NCBI RefSeq assembly: GCF_004348335.1
Contig: NZ_SMJW01000029.1
Location: forward strand, 1 to 45,968
Origin: Actinomadura bangladeshensis
GTDB taxonomy: Bacteria; Actinomycetota; Actinomycetes; Streptosporangiales; Streptosporangiaceae
DNA length: 45,968 bases
Direction of reading: 5' to 3'
The position numbers were made by a program, and so were the translations under genes. The notes below the pieces were generated by a model. That model searched no databases, was not told the origin of the DNA, and saw nothing but the letters and a program-made list of their open reading frames with translations. Of the stretch, positions 33,949 through 41,586 are shown piece by piece; the stretch's first letter is position 1, and the number at the start of each line of letters is the position of its first letter.

Positions 33949-35748
33949 CTACCTCTCGCGCCAGGCGTTGGTGATGGGGAGGCGGCGGTCGCGGCCGAAG
34001 TTCTTGGGGGTGATCTTGGGGCCCGGGGGGTACTGCCGGCGCTTGTACTCGGCTATGTCGACCAGGCGGATGGCGCGGTCCACCAGGTCCGGGGCGTGGC
34101 CGGCGGCGATGAGGGACTCGCGGCCCATGTCGCGCTCCACGTAGTCGGCGAGGACCGGGTCGAGGACCGTGTACTCGGGGAGGGAGTCGCGGTCGCGCTG
34201 GCCGGGACGGAGTTCGGCGGACGGCTCCTTGACGATGATCGCCTCGGGGATGGGCTCCTGCGCGAACGGGTGCAGGAACGGCAGGTCCCTGCTTGTCTCG
34301 CTGTTGCAGCCGGCCCGGGTGTTGCGCCAGCGGGCGAGGTCCCAGACGGTGAGCTTGAAGACGTCCTTGATGGGGGCGAAGCCGCCGGCGGAGTCGCCGT
34401 AGAGGGTGGAGTAGCCGGTGGCGAGCTCGCTCTTGTTGCCGCCGGTCAGCACGAGGTGGCCGTGCTCGTTCGACAGGGCCATCCAGACGTTGGCGCGGAT
34501 GCGGGCCTGGAGGTTCTCGGCGGCGAGGCCGTGCAGGTCGAGGTGCCTCTCGAACGCCTCCACCATGTCGGCGATGGGGACGGTGCTCGAGTTGATCCCC
34601 TGGCGTTTGACGAGGTCCTCGGCGTCCACGACGGAGCCCTCGGAGGAGTAGCGGCTGGGGAGCAGGACGGCGTGCACGTTCTCCGGGCCGATCGCGTCGG
34701 AGGCGATGGTGGCGACGAGCGCGGAGTCGATGCCGCCGGACAGGCCGAGGACGACCGAGCGGAAGCCGTTCTTGCGGACGTAGTCGCGGGTGCCGAGGAC
34801 CAGGGCCGCGTAGATCTCGGCGAGGTCGTCCATGGGCGCGGCGGCGCTCTGCGGCAGCACCGGGTAGGCGGGCAGCGGGTCCGGGGTGAGGACGTGCCGG
34901 TCGACGGTGATCGTGGTGCCGTCGGGGGCGTCGACGGGGGTGCGGCCGGGTTCGGACGCGTCCGCGGCGGGCAGCGCCAGGTCGGCGACGAGGAGGTGCT
35001 CGACGAACTGGGGCGCGCGGGCGAGGGGGGTGCCGTCGGGGCCGACGATGACCGAGTCGCCGTCGAAGACGAGCTCGTCCTGGCCGCCGACCATGTTGAC
35101 GTAGGCGAGGGCGCAGCCCGCCTCGCGGGCGCGCTCGGCGCACAGGTCGAGGCGGACGTCGTCCTTGTTGCGCTCGTAGGGGGACGCGTTGATGGACAGG
35201 AGCAGCCCCGCGCCGGAGGTCGAGGTGACGCTGACCGGGCCGCCGTCCTGCCAGAGGTCCTCGCAGATGACGGTGGCGACGTCGACGCCGTGGACGCGGA
35301 CGACCGGCAGCCGGTCGCCGCGCACGAAGATGCGGTACTCGTCGAAGACGCCGTAGTTCGGCAGGTGGTGCTTCGCCGAGCGGACCAGCACCTCCCCGTT
35401 GTGCAGCCACGCCGCGGCGTCGAGGGGCGCGCCGGCCGGCTGCCCGGAGCGGACGAGGCCGACGGAGCGGCGGTCCAGGTAGCCGGTGACGACGGGGAGG
35501 CCGCCGAGGCCCTCGTCGGCGAGCCGGCGGGCGAGCCGGTCCAGGGCCCGCCGGCACGCCTCGACGAAGGACGCGCGGAGCGCGAGGTCCTCCACCGGGT
35601 AGCCGGTCAGCATCATCTCGGGGAAGGCGACCAGGTGCGCGCCCGCGTCGGCGGCGCGCCGGCTCCATTCCACGATCAGGTCGGCGTTGCCGTCGAGGTC
35701 GCCGACGGTCGGGTTCACCTGCGCGAGCGCGATCCTGAGCTGTGCCAC
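33949..35748 (-). CDS. nadE: Glutamine-dependent NAD+ synthetase
   Basis: The last step of NAD synthesis: amidation of nicotinic acid adenine dinucleotide with ammonia released from glutamine. It is 599 residues. The N-terminal nitrilase-fold glutaminase (about 1-270) shows the Glu-Lys-Cys triad in FPEMMLTGYP, AKHHLPNYGVFDE and VICEDLW. The C-terminal synthetase (about 300-599) has the ATP loop LGLSGGIDSALVA and the KSELATGYSTLYGDSAGGFA segment. GTG 35748 is chosen because TACCCT lies 6 nt upstream, which fits a leaderless transcript; the GGGAG between them is too close to serve as a ribosome site. The upstream MFS gene ends 32 bp away. Confidence 0.96.
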   Translation of the reverse strand: MAQLRIALAQVNPTVGDLDGNADLIVEWSRRAADAGAHLVAFPEMMLTGYPVEDLALRASFVEACRRALDRLARRLADEGLGGLPVVTGYLDRRSVGLVRSGQPAGAPLDAAAWLHNGEVLVRSAKHHLPNYGVFDEYRIFVRGDRLPVVRVHGVDVATVICEDLWQDGGPVSVTSTSGAGLLLSINASPYERNKDDVRLDLCAERAREAGCALAYVNMVGGQDELVFDGDSVIVGPDGTPLARAPQFVEHLLVADLALPAADASEPGRTPVDAPDGTTITVDRHVLTPDPLPAYPVLPQSAAAPMDDLAEIYAALVLGTRDYVRKNGFRSVVLGLSGGIDSALVATIASDAIGPENVHAVLLPSRYSSEGSVVDAEDLVKRQGINSSTVPIADMVEAFERHLDLHGLAAENLQARIRANVWMALSNEHGHLVLTGGNKSELATGYSTLYGDSAGGFAPIKDVFKLTVWDLARWRNTRAGCNSETSRDLPFLHPFAQEPIPEAIIVKEPSAELRPGQRDRDSLPEYTVLDPVLADYVERDMGRESLIAAGHAPDLVDRAIRLVDIAEYKRRQYPPGPKITPKNFGRDRRLPITNAWRER

Positions 35749-35754
35749 GCTCCC

Positions 35755-35760
35755 AGGGTA
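35755..35760 (-). promoter_or_regulatory. -10 element for leaderless nadE transcript
   Basis: On the minus strand TACCCT ends 6 nt before the GTG start at 35748. Confidence 0.4.
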
Positions 35761-35780
35761 GAACGCCGGAGGTGGTTTCG

Positions 35781-37040
35781 TCACTTTGACGAGAAGTGTG
35801 CGTCGAGGGCGAGGGCCCTGCGGCGCCTGATCGCGGGGGCCAGGGCGAGCTGGGCGGCCGCCGCTACGAAGGCCAGTGCCGCGCAGGTCAGCCATAGCGC
35901 GGCGGCCCCGCCGGTGCCGAGCAGCTGGGTGCCGCCGAGGGGCGCCAGCAGGAAGCCGCCCGACCACGCCATCCCGTACAGGCCGCCGTACCGGCCGCGC
36001 AGGTCCGCGGGGGCGAGGTCGGCCACGACCGCCTGCAGGACGGACGCCGCCGTGATCTCCCCGAGCGTCCACACCAGGATCGTCGCGGTGTAGGCGAGGA
36101 CGGTCGAGGCGAGCGAGGTGAGCCCGTAGCCGATCCCGACCAGGACGAACCCCGCGACCATCACCAGGCTGTGGTCGCGCCGGGCCAGCCAGGCGTTCAC
36201 CGGCGGCTGGACGATGATGATCAGCACCCCGTTCGCGGCGATGGCGAGGCCGTAGGCCTGCGGCCCGAGACCGTCCTCCTTCATCGCGAGCGGCATCGTC
36301 GTCATGCCCTGCATCAGCACGAACGTGTACACGAGGGTGACCAGCACGTAGCCGACCATGACCCGGTCGCGCAGGGCGCGCCCGAACCCGCCGCGCTTGT
36401 CCGGCGGGACGTCCCGCGACCGCGTCTCCGGGATCGCGCGCCACACCAGCACCCCGAACCCGGCGCAGGTGAGCGCGTCGATCCAGAACAGCCACAGGAA
36501 GCCCTGCTGCGCGAGCGTCCCGCCGAGCACCATCGCGACCGCCCAGCCGAGGTTGATCGCCCAGAACAGCAGCCCGAACGCGCGCGGCCGCTCGGTGGGG
36601 GAGATGATGTCGGCCACCATCGCCTGCGCGGCGGGCCGGTACATGTCCAGCAGGACGCCGAGCAGCAGCGCCGCCGCGACGATCGCGGCGATCCCCTGCG
36701 CGTAGCCGAGCGCGAGCATCGCCGCGCCGGTGCCGACGGTCGCGAGCGTCAGCGTCGCGCGCCGGCCGAGCCGGTCGGCGAGCAGGCCGCCGGCGATCTG
36801 GCCGCCGAGCGAGCCCGCGCCGAGCACCGCCATCACCACGCCGGCCTGCGCCAGCGACAGCCCGCGCACGGTCGTCAGGTAGAGGCCGAGGAACGGCTCG
36901 ACCATGGTGCCGAGCCGGTTGAGCAGGGTTCCCGCCCACAGCACCCAGAACGGCCGCGGGAACCCGCCGACGCGCGGGTGCAGGAACGCCGCGATCCGGC
37001 CCCGGCCGGGCGCGACGGGAGTGTCGTCCAGAGTGGTCAC
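35781..37040 (-). CDS. 12-TM MFS transporter, MdtH-like
   Basis: An exporter of 419 residues. Motif A appears as GGLLADRLGRRATL after TM2, and LLFWAINLGWAVAMVLGGTLA covers the motif C region in TM5. The second half has the repeat RRDHSLVMVAGFVLVG. Twelve membrane segments and the FPRPFWVLWAGTLLNRLGTM opening resemble MdtH-type drug exporters. The start is GTG 37040. It is divergent from an ArsR/DUF5937 regulator, 54 bp away, with a strong dyad between them, so the pump is probably regulated by it. The substrate is unknown. Confidence 0.9.
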   Translation of the reverse strand: MTTLDDTPVAPGRGRIAAFLHPRVGGFPRPFWVLWAGTLLNRLGTMVEPFLGLYLTTVRGLSLAQAGVVMAVLGAGSLGGQIAGGLLADRLGRRATLTLATVGTGAAMLALGYAQGIAAIVAAALLLGVLLDMYRPAAQAMVADIISPTERPRAFGLLFWAINLGWAVAMVLGGTLAQQGFLWLFWIDALTCAGFGVLVWRAIPETRSRDVPPDKRGGFGRALRDRVMVGYVLVTLVYTFVLMQGMTTMPLAMKEDGLGPQAYGLAIAANGVLIIIVQPPVNAWLARRDHSLVMVAGFVLVGIGYGLTSLASTVLAYTATILVWTLGEITAASVLQAVVADLAPADLRGRYGGLYGMAWSGGFLLAPLGGTQLLGTGGAAALWLTCAALAFVAAAAQLALAPAIRRRRALALDAHFSSK

Positions 37041-37075
37041 CCGCCGATGGTGGGGTGTCGGCCGCCCGGACGGTA

Positions 37076-37099
37076 ATCATTTAGCCTGGACTAAATGAT
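37076..37099. promoter_or_regulatory. Operator dyad overlapping a leaderless promoter
   Basis: Perfect 9-bp arms, ATCATTTAG (37076-37084) and CTAAATGAT (37091-37099), are separated by CCTGGA. The dyad contains the -10 element TAGCCT (37082-37087), a 7-nt spacing and the ATG itself (37095). A bound repressor would cover the promoter, the transcription start and the start codon together. Confidence 0.65.
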
Positions 37100-38063
37100 C
37101 GAGTTCGTGCTCGCGCCGGACGACGTGGCCCGCGTCCGGTTCGCGTTCTCGCCGCTGTGGGAGCTGGTGCGCAGCCTGCGGGTCCTCGCCGACCCGTCCG
37201 GCCACGCGCTGCACCTGCCGTGGGTGCGCACGGTCCGGCCGCGGCTGCGCGGGCTCGGCCTGGAGCCGCTGTTCGCGGCCGTCCCGCCGGCCGGCTACAT
37301 CCCCGACTTCCTCACCCCGCCGCCGCGGACCCCGCTGCCCGACCTCGGCGCCGAACTGGCGGTCGTCCGGGCGACGCCGCCCGCGGTCGTCGCCGCCGAG
37401 CTGCGCTGGACCGAGCGCGGAAACCGGCCGGGCCCGGCCCGGCTGGCGCTGGCCGCCGACCCCGCACGCTCCCTGGAGCGGCTCGCCGGCCTGCTCGAAC
37501 GGTACTGGGAGGTCGCGGTGGAGCCGTACTGGCCGCGCGTCCGCGACCTGCTGGAGGGGGAGGTCCTGCGCCGCGCGGGCGCGCTCGCCGCCGAAGGGGC
37601 CGCCGGGGTCTTCGGAGACCTGCACGAGGCCGTGTCGTGGCGCGCCGGGACGCTGACCGTCGACCGCCGCTGGAGCTTCCGCGGCGAACCGGCCGGACGC
37701 GGGATGCTGCTCGTCCCGAGCGCGTTCGTCTGGCCGAACGTGTCGGTGATGGTGCCGCCCTACCAGCCGATGCTCAGCTACCCGCCGCGCGGCGTCGCGA
37801 CGCTGTGGGAGAGCGGCCGCCCGGCCGAGCCGAGGGCGGACGCCCTCGCCGCGCTCATCGGGCGCCGCCGCGCCGAACTGCTCGCCGCGCTGGCCCGTCC
37901 CGCCTCGACGACCGACCTGGCCCGGCGGCTCGGCGTGACGGCCGGCGCGGTCAGCCAGCATCTCGGCGTGCTGCGCGCGTGCGGGCTGGTCACCGGGCAC
38001 CGCATGGGCCGCCGCGTCCTGTACGTCCGCACCCCGACGGGCGACGCCCTCGCCGGCGGCTAG
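37095..38063 (+). CDS. ArsR-type winged-helix regulator with DUF5937 N-terminal domain
   Basis: A 322-residue regulator. The N-terminal 230 residues (opening FVLAPDDVARVRFAFSPLWE, then GRGMLLVPSAFVWPN) form the DUF5937 effector-like domain. The C-terminal part (about 245-315) is an ArsR winged helix (RRAELLAALARPASTTDLAR, then GVTAGAVSQHLGVLRACGLV). There is no metal-binding ELCVCD motif, so metal sensing is unlikely. ATG 37095 lies inside the dyad at 37076-37099, so the protein probably represses itself and the divergent MFS pump. The ligand is unknown. Confidence 0.88.
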   Translation: MIEFVLAPDDVARVRFAFSPLWELVRSLRVLADPSGHALHLPWVRTVRPRLRGLGLEPLFAAVPPAGYIPDFLTPPPRTPLPDLGAELAVVRATPPAVVAAELRWTERGNRPGPARLALAADPARSLERLAGLLERYWEVAVEPYWPRVRDLLEGEVLRRAGALAAEGAAGVFGDLHEAVSWRAGTLTVDRRWSFRGEPAGRGMLLVPSAFVWPNVSVMVPPYQPMLSYPPRGVATLWESGRPAEPRADALAALIGRRRAELLAALARPASTTDLARRLGVTAGAVSQHLGVLRACGLVTGHRMGRRVLYVRTPTGDALAGG

Positions 38064-38078
38064 AAGGGTCACCGGATG

Positions 38079-38142
38079 CGTTGACCTGCGGCGTGTTGTT
38101 GTTATGAGCGCGTCGGAAACAACAACACGCCGCAGATCAACG
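38079..38142. terminator. Long bidirectional terminator hairpin
   Basis: 25-bp arms with a single C/T mismatch surround a 14-nt loop (38104-38117) between the convergent regulator and terpene synthase genes. The left arm ends in GTTGTTGTT and the right begins AACAACAAC. It works equally for both strands. Confidence 0.75.
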
Positions 38143-38156
38143 ACGTGGTGACAGCA

Positions 38157-39158
38157 TCAGCGCAGCGAGGCGAGCGCGTCGAGCCGCAGCGGGCCGGTGC
38201 CGGGCGCCGACTCGCGCTCGTAGCGGCCCGACTCGGCGAGCCAGTCCAGGTGGGCGCGCGGCGTGTCCAGCAGCACCTTCACGACCTGCGCGGCGGCGGC
38301 GCGCTGCGCGACGGTCAGCTCCAGCCGGTCCAGCATGTCCGGCAGCCGCCGCGCCGCCGCCCACGCCTCCTCCAGCCGGTCGACGATCTTCTCGGCGACC
38401 GCGGCGGCGGCCTGCGCGGCGTCGAGACCGCGGGTGCGGGCCAGCACGGCGGGCAGGTCGTGGACGTCGCCGCGGGCCGACTCCAGGTCGTGCGAGGCGA
38501 GGTCGTTGGACCAGGCCACGACGTCGGCGACGCCGTCGGCGAGGGTCTTCCAGCGGGGCGTGCGCAGCAGCCGGGCCGGCAGCTCGACGCCGAGGACCGG
38601 CTCGACCAGGTCGTACATGAACGGCCCGCACGCGCGGCGGCGCAGCGGCGCGTACTCCGCCTCCGTCGGGACGTGCCGGATCCGCCGGTTGACCGACTCC
38701 TCCGCGCACCCGTCCCGGTGCGCCTCCAGCTGCAGCATGAACCTGCGCCGCCAGTCGCGGCTCATGTCCTTGGACGTGGCGTGCCACAGCTCCACCAGCG
38801 CGGCCTCCAGCGGCCGCGCGCCCGGCCGGGCGTGGCCGCGCCGCATCGCGCGCAGCAGGTCGTCGTACAGGGCGTGCACGGCGCTGCCGCTGTCGGCGAG
38901 CGGCGGATGGTCCATGGTGTCGTCGAGCGCGAGCGTCCAGACCAGCCAGCGCGCGAGCAGGTCCACCCCGGCGAGGTCGGCGGACGGCAGGACGCGGGCG
39001 GCCAGCCGCTCGCAGCGGGCCCGGCCGAGCGGCGAGGTGTCGGGATCCCCGAGCACGAGGCCCCGGCCGCGGGCCCAGGCCTCTACCTGCGCGCACAGCC
39101 GCCACGACTCCGGGTGCATGGCCGACGGGGTCGCCAGCGCGGGCACCCGGTCGCTCAT
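38157..39158 (-). CDS. Class I terpene synthase
   Basis: Cyclises a prenyl diphosphate (farnesyl or geranyl diphosphate expected) by Mg-dependent ionisation. It is 333 residues, the usual bacterial single-domain size. The metal motif DDTMD is at 79-83 (DDxxD form) and the NSE triad NDLASHDLE at 218-226. The diphosphate-sensing Arg lies about 45 residues earlier in PLRRRACGP, and the conserved RY pair is Arg312-Tyr313. All catalytic marks are therefore present. The product cannot be predicted. ATG 39158 is chosen; GTG codons a few residues upstream are possible and no ribosome site is clear. No P450, prenyltransferase or regulator is adjacent. Confidence 0.9.
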   Translation of the reverse strand: MSDRVPALATPSAMHPESWRLCAQVEAWARGRGLVLGDPDTSPLGRARCERLAARVLPSADLAGVDLLARWLVWTLALDDTMDHPPLADSGSAVHALYDDLLRAMRRGHARPGARPLEAALVELWHATSKDMSRDWRRRFMLQLEAHRDGCAEESVNRRIRHVPTEAEYAPLRRRACGPFMYDLVEPVLGVELPARLLRTPRWKTLADGVADVVAWSNDLASHDLESARGDVHDLPAVLARTRGLDAAQAAAAVAEKIVDRLEEAWAAARRLPDMLDRLELTVAQRAAAAQVVKVLLDTPRAHLDWLAESGRYERESAPGTGPLRLDALASLR

Positions 39159-39499
39159 CGAGAGAAGAAGAGAGATGTCCACGACGCTGTCCACGCTAAT
39201 GATCACTTCGTCGAGCGACCATGATCGCCACGTCAATTTCCGGGAAAACGATCTCCGGCGCCGATAGACGACGGCCGGCCCGCCGGGCCTGTCGCCCTGC
39301 GGGCCGGCGGCCTTGGTGCTGATGGGGGAGCCGTGTCCTGAGCGCCGGGGGCCGCCGTGGATCTGCGGCGGCTCATCGACTGGACGTACCGAGCGTGAGT
39401 GCTCCTGCCGGGCGGCGCTCGGAGTCCGGCAGCGGAGTCTCGGCCCGCGGCCGGAGAAAGGCACTTGACAGAACGTCGCCGCCAGCCGGAACTCGGTGG
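39159..39499. other. Gap upstream of terpene synthase
   Basis: 341 bp without a convincing gene. The synthase frame stays open upstream to about 39464, but composition and lack of conserved sequence argue against coding. A GC hairpin (10-bp arms, 39274-39283 and 39299-39308) could end transcription entering from the right. The promoter of the synthase must lie here, but I cannot place it. Confidence 0.5.
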
Positions 39500-39746
39500 C
39501 TAGGAATGAACCACGTCGAACCCGTTGATGAAGGCGGCGTCCGCGCAGCCGACATCGATGTACTGGTTGGGGTTATATGGACCCCAATACCGTTCGGGCC
39601 GGCCCGGAGGGCAGTCCAGGACCACTGCGAAATAGAAGTTGCACGTCCCGGCGACGGACCGGTGCCCGTCGATCAGTCGCAGTGTGCAGCCAGGCTCGGC
39701 GGATGCGCCGGCGCTTACTCTTAGTTGATCAAGCTAGGTTGATCAT
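39500..39746 (-). pseudogene. Remnant of a small secreted four-cysteine protein
   Basis: On the minus strand a 72-codon frame ending at TAG (39500-39502) reads VSAGASAEPGCTLRLIDGHR, then GTCNFYFAVVLDCPPG, and ends INGFDVVHS. It looks like the end of a signal peptide (AGASA) followed by a mature domain with four cysteines. No start codon precedes it: an in-frame TAG stands seven codons upstream. A ribosome site (GCAGGAG) and ATG at 39746 are present, but that frame stops after five codons and is offset by one base. I infer that the signal-peptide coding part was deleted with a frame change. GTTGATCA repeats (39724 and 39738) flank the break. I do not recognise the family. Confidence 0.55.
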
Positions 39747-40196
39747 GCCGCTCCTGCAATATCCCCTTGGTGTGATGAAGAACACGTTGATGACGTATTG
39801 CATTCTGGACGATTGCAGTCTCGCTGTTTGACTTCATTTTTGACTATGAGGAATTAATTGGCTGCGCCGTCGGGGACGGCCGGTGGAGGATGCATGCCCG
39901 GCAAGGGCGAAGGCGGGAGGCCGCGCTGCCTCTCGCGATGCGGAGGCGCCCGCGAGCGTCGGCGCGGGACCGCCGCCCGCGCGGGGGGCGGCGGCCGTGC
40001 GGTGTTCGCGGACGGCGGCGCCGCGCGGATCGGGGAGGGTGACTAGTCGGATATCTTCCCGTGAGCGGGAAAGGCCGGACGTAACGTCGCGGTAACAGCG
40101 ACGGGGCATACTGCGAGGTAGCCGGACCGTCTCTCGCGGCCGGCATGCGTCCCCCGCCCCGATGACACCGGCAGGGCAGTACCGAGGGAGAAGGCT
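39747..40196. other. Gap between the pseudogene and glnA2
   Basis: 450 bp without a convincing gene. The first 110 bp are clearly AT-richer than the rest of the window (for example around 39780-39860). A GC hairpin with 9-bp arms lies at 39970-39994. The last 150 bp form the glnA2 promoter region, with a GlnR-like box and a 5' leader ending in GAGGGAGAAGG. Confidence 0.5.
40081..40096 (+). promoter_or_regulatory. Possible GlnR box
   Basis: GTAAC-N6-GTAAC resembles the actinobacterial GlnR recognition pattern (gTnAC-n6-GaAAC). It lies 100 bp upstream of the glnA2 start. The second half-site is one base off the consensus, so this is tentative. Confidence 0.35.
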
Positions 40197-41558
40197 TTGG
40201 AGCGTCAGCAGGAGTTCGTGCTCCGCACGCTGGAGGAGCGCGACATCCGCTTCATCCGGCTGTGGTTCACCGACGTGCTCGGCTTCCTGAAGTCGGTGGC
40301 CGTCGCCCCCGCCGAGCTGGAGGGCGCGTTCGGCGAGGGCATCGGCTTCGACGGGTCGGCGATCGAGGGCTTCGCGCGGGTGTACGAGGCCGACATGATC
40401 GCCAAGCCCGATCCGTCCACCTTCCAGGTGCTGCCCTGGCGCTCGGAGTCGCCCGGCGTGGGCCGGATGTTCTGCGACATCCTCATGCCGGACGGGACGC
40501 CGAGCTTCGCCGACCCGCGCTATGTGCTGAAGCGGGCGCTGGGCCGGGCCGCCGACCTCGGGTTCACCTTCTACACCCACCCCGAGATCGAGTTCTTCCT
40601 GCTCAACGACAAGCCGGAGGACGGCAGCGAGCCCGAGCCCGCGGACGCCGGCGGCTACTTCGACCACACCCCGCACAGCGCCGCGCACGACTTCCGGCGC
40701 AACGCGATCATGATGCTGGAGGCGATGGGCATCTCGGTGGAGTACAGCCACCACGAGGGCGCCCCGGGCCAGCAGGAGATCGACCTCCGGTACGCCGACG
40801 CGCTCACCACCGCCGACAACATCATGACGTTCCGGCTGGTGATGAAGGAGGTCGCGCTGGAGCAGGGCGTGCACGCGTCCTTCATGCCGAAGCCGTTCAC
40901 CGAGCACCCCGGCTCGGGCATGCACACCCACATGTCGCTGTTCGAGGGCGACCGCAACGCCTTCTACGAGCCGGGTGCGGAGTTCAAGCTGTCCAAGGTC
41001 GGGCGGGCGTTCATCGCCGGGCTGCTGCGGCACTCCGCGGAGATCACCGCGGTGTGCAACCAGTGGGTCAACTCCTACAAGCGGCTGTGGGGCAACGTCG
41101 GCTCGGCCGCAGGCGCCGGGGGAGAGGCCCCGTCCTACATCTGCTGGGGGCACAACAACCGGTCGGCGCTCGTCCGCGTCCCGATGTACAAGCCGCACAA
41201 GGGCCACTCGACGCGCATCGAGTTCCGGTCGCTGGACACGGCCGCGAACCCCTACCTGGCGTTCGCGGCGATCCTCGGCGCCGGGCTGAAGGGCATCGAG
41301 GAGGGCTACGAGCTGCCGCCGGGCGCCGAGGACGACGTCTGGGCGCTGACCGTCGCCGAGCGGCGCGCCCTCGGCATCGAGCCGCTGCCGCAGGACCTCG
41401 ACGACGCGATCCACGCGATGGAGCGCAGCGAGCTGATGGCGGACGTCCTCGGCGAGCACGTGTTCGACTTCTTCCTGCGCAACAAGAGGCAGGAGTGGGA
41501 GGACTACCGCCGGCAGGTGACCGAGTTCGAGCGCCGGCGGCTGCTGGCGGTGCTCTGA
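40197..41558 (+). CDS. glnA2: Glutamine synthetase-like enzyme, GlnA2 type
   Basis: A dodecameric GS-I fold ligase of 453 residues that joins glutamate to an amine with ATP. Fold motifs are GIGFDGSAIEGF, HPEIEFFLL, HHEGAPGQQEIDLRYAD, HPGSGMHTHMSLFEG and NRSALVRVPMY. It matches mycobacterial and Streptomyces GlnA2 nearly throughout, including EHVFDFFLRNKRQEW at the end. Where adenylylatable GS has Tyr (NLYDLPPE), this protein has Trp (EDDVWALT), so it should escape control by GlnE next door. The S. coelicolor orthologue is reported to be a gamma-glutamylpolyamine synthetase, so glutamine synthesis is not certain here. The start is TTG 40197, behind GAGGGAGAAGG. Confidence 0.92.
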   Translation: MERQQEFVLRTLEERDIRFIRLWFTDVLGFLKSVAVAPAELEGAFGEGIGFDGSAIEGFARVYEADMIAKPDPSTFQVLPWRSESPGVGRMFCDILMPDGTPSFADPRYVLKRALGRAADLGFTFYTHPEIEFFLLNDKPEDGSEPEPADAGGYFDHTPHSAAHDFRRNAIMMLEAMGISVEYSHHEGAPGQQEIDLRYADALTTADNIMTFRLVMKEVALEQGVHASFMPKPFTEHPGSGMHTHMSLFEGDRNAFYEPGAEFKLSKVGRAFIAGLLRHSAEITAVCNQWVNSYKRLWGNVGSAAGAGGEAPSYICWGHNNRSALVRVPMYKPHKGHSTRIEFRSLDTAANPYLAFAAILGAGLKGIEEGYELPPGAEDDVWALTVAERRALGIEPLPQDLDDAIHAMERSELMADVLGEHVFDFFLRNKRQEWEDYRRQVTEFERRRLLAVL

Positions 41559-41573
41559 AGGGGCGGCCCGGTC

Positions 41574-41579
41574 TACGGT
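41574..41579 (+). promoter_or_regulatory. -10 element for leaderless glnE transcript
   Basis: TACGGT ends 7 nt before the GTG at 41587, without a ribosome site. It lies just after the glnA2 stop codon, so glnE can be expressed independently of glnA2. Confidence 0.45.
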
Positions 41580-41586
41580 TGATGCT

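Noticed and set aside
38157..39464. A 435-residue version of the terpene synthase with a 102-residue N-terminal extension
   Set aside because: The extension is low-complexity and not found in bacterial class I synthases; the shorter 333-residue form has the normal family length.
39395..39724. A 109-codon plus-strand gene after the terpene synthase
   Set aside because: It is antisense to the better supported four-cysteine remnant and has no ribosome site or recognisable motif.
39844..40146. Arg/Pro-rich frames on both strands upstream of glnA2
   Set aside because: Composition-driven translations without conserved features; the region fits a promoter and leader.
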